Origin: Paratinospora sagittata
Lineage: Eukaryota > Streptophyta > Magnoliopsida > Ranunculales > Menispermaceae
Assembly (NCBI GenBank): GCA_035771175.1
Contig: CM069598.1
Span: 3,067,931-3,131,930, forward strand
Direction of reading: 5' to 3'
DNA length: 64,000 nt
Below the pieces are notes generated by a model. That model made no database searches. It worked only from the letters and a program-made list of their open reading frames with translations, and had not been told where the DNA came from. Positions 56,532-64,000 of the stretch are shown here, one piece after another. The first letter of the stretch is position 1. Every line of letters starts with the position of its first letter. Made by a program: the position numbers and the translations under genes.

Positions 56532-58374
56532 ATGGATTTCTTCTCCTTCCCCTCAATGCTCACACTTGTACTGGTGGCCGTGGTGTTCTTCATCATGGTG
56601 AAAAGGAAAGAGGAAGGACCCATAACTACTAAGAACCTAACACCACCAGGGCCATGGAAATTACCTCTCATAGGAAACTTGCATATGCTGTCAAGCCTAC
56701 CACATCATTCACTCAGAAGTCTAGCCCAAAAACATGGACCCATTATGCAACTACAACTTGGTGAATTCTCCATCCTTGTCATCTCCTCAGCAAAACTAGC
56801 AAAAGAGGTGATGAAAACACATGACAAATCCTTCCTTGATAGGCCTCAAAGTCTTGCAGCAAAGATCTTAACCTACGAGGGCCAAAATATAGGATTTGCT
56901 CCCTACGGTGAATATTGGAGACAAGTGCGCAAGATTTGCACCTTACAGCTCTTAAGCACAAAGAGAGTCCAATCTTTTCGATCATTAAGGGAAAAAGAAG
57001 TGGAAAGTTTTATTAGAAGCATTTCACAGTTGGCCGGATCTGTTGTTAATCTCAGCGAGAAGGTATTTTCACTCTCAAATGATATAACTGCAACTGCAGC
57101 TTTTGGGAAGAAATGCAAAGATCAAGAAGCATTCCTTTCGGCAATGCATGAAGCATTGAAGATGGCAGGAGGTCTTGGCTTAGTAGATATATTTCCTTCT
57201 ATGAAACTGCTTCATCTGTTTAGCATTGGAACGAAGCGAAAATTAGAGGCAATACATATGAAGATTGACAAGATCTTGGACAACATCTTGGAAGAGCACA
57301 GAGAGATCAATATGAAGAATAATAAGGGAGAACGTGGTGAATTGATCAACAATGATCTAGTTGATGTACTTTTGAGCGTCCAAAAGGGCATTGGTGATCT
57401 TCATCTCCCGCTCACAAACACAAACCTCAAAGCAATAATCGGGGTTAGTAATTAACACTTTTTGTTTAAAGTCTTAATTAATATATCTTTGTTTCATGAC
57501 TTGATCATATATTCAACACAATATAAGCCTTTTTTTCCTATACCGCAATGGATTGGCTATATGAATTACTTCCTCCGTTATGTTCTATCAAGGGCTAAGT
57601 TGCCATCTTAATTTCGTTCATGTTATTTTAGATGTTCGTCTACCTCGATCATCATCATGAATTTTTTATAGGTCTCTCTTTCTAGTTGGGCTCACTTGAA
57701 CTTATTTACATAAAAATTAACAAGCTGCACTTGTTTCTACTTGTTACCAGGACATGTTCGTGGGTGGAAGTGATACTTCGGCAGCTGCTATAGAATGGGC
57801 AATGTCGGAACTGATGAGGAATCCGAGGGCTATGAAGAAGGCACAAGAAGAAGTGAGAAAATTGTGCAATGGAAAGAGACGTATAAATGAAGAAGACATT
57901 CAAGAACTGAATTACTTAAAATTTGTCATCAAAGAGACTTTAAGGCTACACCCACCTCTACCATTGTTGCTTCCTAGAGAAAGCAGAGAGAGATGTGAGA
58001 TTGAGGGTTATGAGATACCCGAGAAGACTAGAGTGATTGTGAATGCTTGGGCTATAGGAAGAGATCCACAGTGCTGGAAAGATGCAGAGAGCTTTAAGCC
58101 AGAGAGATTTAATGGTGCTTCTATTGATTTTAAAGGGAATAATTTTGAATATATTCCATTTGGTGCTGGAAGGAGGATTTGCCCTGGTTCTACGTTTGGC
58201 TTAGCCAGTGTTGAGCTTGCTTTAGCACATTTACTTTTTCACTTTGATTGGGAGCTTCCCAATGGGATGAAACCAGAAGAACTAGACATGAGCGAGGGGT
58301 TTGGTGCCACAGTTCGAAGACAAAATGACCTTAAAGTCATTCCTAAATCATATAGTCCATCGTTTGAAGAGTAA
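56532..58374 (+). CDS. Cytochrome P450, CYP71D-like, cluster member C
   Basis: Exons 56532-57443 and 57751-58374 encode 511 residues. The open frame extends 14 codons upstream to 56490 but has no ATG there, and the membrane anchor ([18 protein letters not shown]) begins at 56532. Motifs are [23 protein letters not shown]-helix [13 protein letters not shown] (Gly in place of the Ala before GS), KETLR, PERF and heme loop [10 protein letters not shown] (Cys near 448). The linker before the intron is longer than in A and B, with a Glu/Asn-rich insert around residues 258-276. Intron position and phase match its neighbours. It is intact and most likely a substrate-diverged paralogue. Confidence 0.92.
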
Positions 58375-59010
58375 AATCTTGATTGAACTGAAAAACTTGT
58401 GTAAGTCCTTCATCAAGTGAAGTAATAATAAGCTGTGAAAGCTGTATGTGATTTAGGTGCTACCTTTTTAATCAATTCCTATTAATCCTATGATAGTCTC
58501 ATCCTTTGCTTCAAGATTTTTTAGAATAAATAGACTACCAGAATTGCTTTGGAGACCCTTTTAGTAGAATTATATTTGCAAGTTTTATATGTATAATTTG
58601 GTTAATGTTCTTATTCATGCTAAGAATTTTCCATATTAATGTTCTTTTCGTCTGTGACTTTTAATTTGGATTATAGGGTTCCTAAGAGTAAAATGTGGTG
58701 AAAACATGTGTTGACCAAAGTAACATGTACCACTATTACACATTAATTCTTAAAAAAAATTGATTTTCGGATCTGATGTGTGATAGAGATTTGTTCAATT
58801 ACTCTTAGAGTAAAAACCAGTGCAACTCAAAAGTCAAAACCATTAATTAAGCACTCCAATCAATCAAGGATCTCCAATATCACTTTTCTACAAGAAAACT
58901 AATATTTTGGTCAAATTCATGCATACAGTCCATAAATCATAAATTTAAAATATTATAAATAATCATAAAATAAAATAGTGCATACAACCATGTATACAAT
59001 GTAGGTTTAA
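58375..59010. other. 3' flank of P450 member C
   Basis: No gene. The stretch 58655-58860 shares ordered blocks with 59870-60160, described under the ghost duplicate. Confidence 0.5.
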
Positions 59011-59025
59011 ATAAATGCAAAGTGA

Positions 59026-59250
59026 CTGAAGAGGCATTGGCAGTAGTTGGGTAGAGGGGCAAATTACTGAGAGATTACAAGTTCGAGTCTCATCCACTTA
59101 TTTTTCCTTTAAGGTATATATAAGCCTGAACAAAGATTTTTTTCAAGGGTTTCAGGGGTACCTCCTTTGTGGGCTAGATGCTTGCAGCCCTCAGAATTAA
59201 TCGGATGTGCGCAAGCTGACCTGGACATCCAGATCTCAAAAAAAAAATAC
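59026..59250 (+). mobile_element. tRNA-derived SINE with target-site duplication
   Basis: The A-box-like TGGCAGTAGTTGGG (about 59038) and B-box CAAGTTCGAGTCTC are spaced as in tRNA genes. The body contains GTGGGCTAGATGCTTGCAGC and GCGCAAGCTGACCTGGACA, as in a widespread dicot SINE group, and ends in an A tract. ATGCAAAGTGA occurs at 59015-59025 and again at 59251-59261, giving an 11-bp target duplication. The element is full-length and seems young. Confidence 0.85.
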
Positions 59251-59649
59251 ATGCAAAGTGATTATTTAAACTCATTGTTTCTATGATCCAAACCATAGAT
59301 TTCTACCTAAACCATTTCCAAAATATGAAAAAGAAAGAGAAAAATGAGCATAAATTTTACCTTCGAGTCTAAATTCACTCTCCAAGCTAGTTTCAAGCTA
59401 GTTTCAGAACTCTCTTAGATGTCATCTAAATGCTCTCTTGTTCCCTCTAGACGGCTCTAGGATTTTAGAAAAGTTGAAATAGCTTAGAATAAGTAAAAAT
59501 CGAGTTTTATGCTAAAAAGAACTAACGAAAATTGTAAATTAATTAAAAAAAATTCTGCTCATGGGTGACATCAAATGTATATGTATATACACATCCAATG
59601 GATATTAATATGTAGTTAAATTTGAAGTTATATTTTTTATAGGTAGATT

Positions 59650-60240
59650 AGTATTTTTCTTCTAATTAATGTGGTTTCAAATGTTGTACAAATAAGCAAA
59701 TTGAGTGAGGCGCTCATTGGTATATATCTTAGCATAAGGGTTACATTTGGTATTAATTGGATGTCTCTTTCTGCTCTAATAAATATGGATTTTTTTCTTG
59801 TTGTGGGGCCTGGGGGAGAGGGGAAACAAGAAATAAATATGGTTGTTGATGATGTGATCCGTTTCTCTATGGCTTTTAATTTAGGTTCAAAGGTCTCTAA
59901 AGAGTAAAAAAAATTGTGAAAACTATATGTTAACAAAAATGATAGGTAATATTACACAAATTACTTCTTACAGAATTTGTAATTTTATTTAAATCATGAT
60001 CTACTATGATTTATAAGATTTGTGCAACTACTCTTATAAACATGGGAGGTGCTTATAATTAATTATTATTATTATAGTTAGATTACTAGAATTACTTTGA
60101 AATTGTAGAACTCATACCATTAATTAAGCTATCCCAACCATCAAGGGGCTCCATTCACTCTCCTAAGTATTGTGCAGGCTTCAATCTCTACTAATACCAA
60201 TATTTTTCTCAATTTAATCACATTTGGGTCCAGATGTAGA
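59650..60240 (+). other. Possible ghost of a fourth P450 duplicate (flanks without gene)
   Basis: The block 59656-59750 (GTGGTTTCAAATGTTG and then ATATATCTTAGCATAAGGGT) matches the upstream region of P450 member C at 56185-56285. The following 59870-60160 matches the downstream region of member C at 58655-58870 through ordered blocks (CTTTTAATTT, GTGAAAAC, GCAACTACTCTTA-like, CCATTAATTAAGC). Between them only about 120 bp remain and no P450 coding sequence is visible. It fits a duplicate whose gene body was deleted. Confidence 0.45.
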
Positions 60241-61259
60241 GTTTTACTCTAAAAGGCCTTGGTACCAACGAGGGTGAAATCCCAACTTATTTTTTATGTG
60301 ATGAACATGCTCATATCTAATGTGAGACTATTATTTCGGTCCATGCATACCCAATACTAAGTCTCTCTTCCCCTTAAATCCTCATTTTTCTCGTGTTGTT
60401 GTTCATGGCATGTAGTAAAATATAAAATCAAAATGAAAAATGAAAAACTCAACCACAAATTCAAGAGTGACACCTTATGTGTTAAAGTCTAACATGTAAT
60501 GTAATGAAGACATGACCAAATACCAACGAGTGGTTGGCTATGGAAACGGGCTGAGTCCCAAGGTGATCCTATCTATAAAAGTTTAAGGATTCGACTCTTA
60601 AAAGCACGTTCGTTGAGAGAGGTCTATTAGAAATTACTAAACCTAAAAATTATAACTGTCAAATAAGGGTCCAACAATACATATTAAGTTATCATCAATA
60701 CTCTCCCTCACGTGTTATCTTATTCTGCACGTAAAAAGTCAAAAAAGATATAGAAGAAGAGAAATATGAATTATACAAAATGGGGTGTTGGGAAAACTTT
60801 AAACTTTATGAAAACTATATGAATCTATGAGAAACTAAATGCGGAAGCATACCTGAATCTATGAGAACGATCTTGATTGTGGTTCTTGCGGTTCTTGATC
60901 TTTCAAATTGATACGTATGAATTTTCTAGAAAAGGGGCTCTCATTTTTCTTTGATGATGGGATATCTTAAAAGAATCATACGTACAATTTGGAGACCATA
61001 ACCATTTATAAAACTCTAAGTTTCCTTATTTCTATTGTAGCTTATTATAAAATTAGAAATAAGGCTTTTGGTATTTACACAATATGAAGTTCATATTATA
61101 TGAGATGTCATTAAGCCCAATAACTTAAACCTTATTAAATCACTTTAAATAGACTAATTCTTTAGATAGCCTATAACACATAATTAACGATATATAAAAG
61201 CCTACATATTAAATAAATATCTAATATAAAGAACATATAAATGCCAATAACGATTTACT
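60241..61259. other. Intergenic region with dispersed repeat fragments
   Basis: It includes 'gagttttactctaaaagg' (shared with about 17640) and a reverse-complement relative of the GGGAGTGT repeat near 60700. The stretch 60770-61020 has the look of an LTR-type repeat (TTTATGAAAACTATATGAAT, GCGGAAGCATACCTGAATC), but no ends could be found. No gene was seen. Confidence 0.4.
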
Positions 61260-61540
61260 CTTTAAAGATATTTCAAAGGCCGCAAGAAGAATAGCAAAGG
61301 AGACTTTTCTTTTGGCTAACTCATGGATTTCCTCTTATAAAATTGCTGGTAAACCTCTTATTTTAGATTGGTTCAGGAACTGATCTTCCTGTGTTTAAGT
61401 GAGTGGTTGCAAATTTTGTTCTTTTTCTCTTCTGTTTTTTGCCTTACTCCTATGCTTTGTTTAGTTGAGTACCGCTAGTACTCTTGTACCTTTACATTAA
61501 TATATAATTTTGTTTCTCCTTTCAAAAAAATAATCTTAAG
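61260..61540 (+). mobile_element. Probable L1-type LINE 3' end
   Basis: The 3' part reads TTAGTTGAGTACCGCTAGTA, CTCTTGTACCTTTACATTAA and TATATAATTTTGTTTCTCC and ends in an A-rich tail at about 61524-61533. This is the usual 3' UTR layout of plant L1 LINEs. No target duplication was confirmed. Confidence 0.45.
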
Positions 61541-61599
61541 TTAATAGTCTTCTATTTAATATTTAAAAGTAATGTAAAGCCAATGTACGACGGTGAAAG

Positions 61600-62126
61600 C
61601 AATGGTGTCGTTTGTGGGATGAAGTTTAGATACATTTTCCAAAATGCATCAAAAAACAAATGTGGGATGAAGTTTTGATGAGCTCGCGTGTATTGTAATT
61701 ATGGGTCGGGCCTAATTTAAAGAGGGTAGATGGTCGTGTGCCTTTATATGGGTACGTGAGATTCGAAGTGGTTGAAAAATTATGTGTTTTTATATAGTTG
61801 TTACATGGGCACAGTTATACGGAGAGACAAATTGTCTATAAATTAGTCTTTCATCTTCTTCGTTTAAGTATTCAAAATTAAGTTTTTTTTAGTGTAGAAA
61901 AAAATTCTCTTTGGAACTAAGAGAAGTTGAAGAGATTGTAAAATAAGTGTTGTACTGATTTTTTCTTAATAGTAAAATTTTCATCTAAAGTGGATATAAG
62001 CGAATTTTTATCAAACTATATAAATCTTTGTGTATTTCCTTTTTTTGCTTTAATTTCTTTTTGATTATTTATTTTGCATCTTTGTGTGTACGTATTTATG
62101 TGCATTCCGTTGTAAAAATCTCTATA
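61600..62126 (+). mobile_element. Probable 5' LTR of a TNT1-like copia element
   Basis: This stretch, with AAGTGGATATAAGCGAATTT, TTTGCATCTTTGTGTGTACG and ATGTGCATTCCGTTGT near its end, has the layout of TNT1-group LTRs. It is followed at 62128-62141 by AATTAGTATCAGAAC, a worn initiator-tRNA primer-binding site (usually TGGTATCAGAGC). The left boundary is approximate, as the second LTR lies outside the window. Confidence 0.5.
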
Positions 62127-62538
62127 AATTAGTATCAGAACAAAATTCTTGGGAAGAACAAATACATGGCGGTGTTGGTTCTATTGATAACAGAAGCAGG
62201 GTCGTTAAAAATAAAAGACATTTGTCCTTTTGTGATGATTATTAAACAAATAGGTCTCAAGAAAACTTTGTTTATTATTTATTATAAAACAAATGTGTTT
62301 TGTCCTTTTGTGATAGTTATAAATAAAGGTTGATCGGACCATCATTTTCGATTATAAGAGAGAACGTACGAAAAAGAAATAAAATATTTTATTTCGTTCT
62401 TGCTACTGCACAGACGCACAAGGAAATTAATGACAGACAATTTTTCCTTATTTTTGAAGAAGTTCTAAGTCAGATTTTAGTTCTATTTTTTGTTATGTGC
62501 TCATGTTGACAAGATCTACAAAGTGATCAGATCTGATT

Positions 62539-64000
62539 GTTGATATGGAAGCAAAATACAATATTAAAAAATTCAACAGAAAGAATAATTTTAATCTTTA
62601 ACAGATAAAAATACGGGCCCTATCTGTATAAGACAAGTTGTTGAAGGTGCTGAAGGGGAAGGGATGCATTGTCAGCGACTCTGTCTGAAGAAGAAAAAGA
62701 CAACATCATGAATAAATCATTTACAATTATTCTTTTACGCTTGGGTGATGAAGTCTTGCGAGAAATTTCAGATAAAACTACAACCGCGAGTTTATGGTTA
62801 AAATTAGAGACTTTGTAAATGACAAAATCTCTAACAAACCCGTTGTATCTAAAAAAGCAATTGCACACATTGAAGATGAAGGAATGCACATCTATGAAAC
62901 AACGTCATGATGAGTTTAATAGAATTTTTATGGCTCTTAAGAATGTTGATTATAAACTCAGTGATGAGGACCAAACAATGTACTTGTTGTGTTCACTATT
63001 TGATTCCTATGAGCATTTTGTTGATATTTTGATCTTCCGTAGAGACACCTTGACTTTGGAGGATGTCAAAGCAGCTTTGAACTCTAAGGAGTTGAAAAAG
63101 ATGGTTACTGGAGATAAAGGGGAAAGCTCAGGTGAATGCTTGCTTGCTAGAAGTAGATCTAATAGAAAGGGTTTAAAGGTCGTGGAGGTCGATTCAGATC
63201 AAAATCAAATGAGAAAAAATTAAAGTGCTTTAAGTGTCATAAAAAATGGCACTTTATGGAAGATTGTCCATAGCGCAAAGTAAAACAGAAAGCAGAAGAT
63301 TCTAGTAATACAGCAGTTGCAGAAAAAGTGTCTGATGGTGCTAATGTCCTTTCAATCACTGTGGGACGCTCCGGTGATGAGTGGATTCTTGATTCTAGTT
63401 GTTCCTACCATATGTGTCTCAATAGGGACTGGTTCGCCTCTTATCAAAGTATGAACGGTGGTACTGTACTTATGGGTAATGATATGACATGTAAGGCAAT
63501 AGGGATAAGAACAGTGAAGATCAAGATGTATGATGGCGTTGTGAGGAATTTGACAGAGGTCAGACATGTTCCAGAGTTGCGGAAGAATCTTATTTTTGTG
63601 GGTACTTTAGACTCACAGGGCTACAAGATTGTAGCTGAAGGTGGGGTTCTAAAGGTAGTCCGAGGTGCACTGGTGGTGATGAAAAGCACGAAAATTGGTA
63701 ACTTGTACGTGTTATTAGGACAAACAGTTACAGGTAATGCAGCGATGTCTACAGATAGTTGCTCAGCAGATACAAAGTTGTGGCATATGCGACTAGGGCA
63801 TATGAGCCAGAAGGGATTGAGCAAGAAACGCTTACTTTGGAAGAGTAGGGTTGAGAAGTTGGACTTCTATGAGCATTGTGTGTTTGGAAAATAATGCATG
63901 ACAGTGTTCGGAAAGCCATATTTTTGGGTTAGGCAGATGGAGTGAAAGGATACCGGTTATGGTGTCCTGATTTGCATAAATTCGTGATCAGCAGAGATGT
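62539..64000 (+). pseudogene. Decayed TNT1-like Ty1/copia gag-pol, integrase core deleted, cut by window end
   Basis: Gag begins near 62545 (KKFNRKNNF) and carries several stops up to 62818. It is then open from 62819 to 63223 (MTKSLTNPLYLKKQL, LKMKECTSM, LEDVKAALNSKELKK). A frameshift near 63175 moves the zinc knuckle CFKCHKKWHFMEDC (about 63222-63272) into another frame, followed by a stop. The protease region is open from 63328, with ILDSSCSYHMC, where the active-site DSG has become DSS. The pre-integrase block KLWHMRLGHMSQKGL and CVFGK then end in stops at 63892. Immediately after comes GVKGYRLWCPDLHKFVISRDV-type sequence, which normally lies beyond the integrase core. About 200 or more codons of integrase are therefore missing. 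The element cannot move by itself. Confidence 0.85.

Noticed and set aside
59637..59936. Overlapping frames on both strands near 59700-59900
   Set aside because: They lie in the proposed ghost-duplicate flank; neither resembles a P450 or any other domain.
1..64000. CRISPR arrays, bacterial operons, integrated plant virus sequence
   Set aside because: No regularly spaced short repeats, no Shine-Dalgarno-type gene series and no recognisable viral protein were seen; the only reverse transcriptases are LINE fragments, and the only gag-type sequences are copia fragments.

Overview
This window is nuclear DNA of a flowering plant, almost certainly a eudicot. The evidence is AT-rich intergenic sequence, short GT-AG introns with T-rich acceptors, and single-copy plant genes (TIM50, a ZIP11-like transporter, STERILE APETALA, a QUARTET1-like pectinesterase, ADA2b, a cytosolic-type serine acetyltransferase) next to a tandem CYP71 cluster. 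The retroelements are also plant types: a TNT1-like Ty1/copia element, RTE-type LINE tails ending in TTGAG repeats, an Au-like SINE, and foldback and Mutator-like DNA elements. The species cannot be named from the sequence alone. No bacterial genes, CRISPR arrays or certain RNA genes were seen. Layout: 1-1813 is the 3' end of TIM50 (+). 2762-4839 is a three-exon zinc transporter (+). 4840-12556 is intergenic and holds a foldback hairpin and a 725-bp Mutator-like element with a near-perfect target duplication. 12557-16526 is SAP, an F-box/WD40 organ-size regulator (+), with a 2.6-kb intron. 19228-20806 is a five-exon pectinesterase (-) whose stop codon lies inside an 82-bp tandem duplication. 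25223-34576 is the 13-exon transcriptional adaptor ADA2b (+), its introns loaded with LINE and SINE debris. 35609-36988 is a small unrecognised gene that looks plastid-targeted. 40295-41242 is an intronless serine acetyltransferase (+). 41180-47685 is a tandem duplication of a unit of about 3.2 kb that begins inside the last 21 codons of that gene. 49854-58374 holds three intact CYP71D-like P450 genes and one P450 relic (+). 59026-64000 holds a SINE, a possible ghost of a fourth P450 duplicate, a LINE tail and a decayed copia element that runs off the window. How the genes fit together: they are mostly unrelated housekeeping or developmental genes. The P450s are the exception: they share one intron position and phase, one orientation and high similarity, so they arose by local duplication and may act in specialised metabolism, substrate unknown. 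The most distinctive feature is the SAT-tail duplication. Its second copy carries an intact 20-codon ATG-to-stop frame encoding exactly the C-terminal tail that, in the SAT family, docks into O-acetylserine(thiol)lyase. The duplication history can be ordered using a terminal-inverted-repeat element that it cut through. All similarity calls were made by eye from remembered family features; no database search or alignment software was used.
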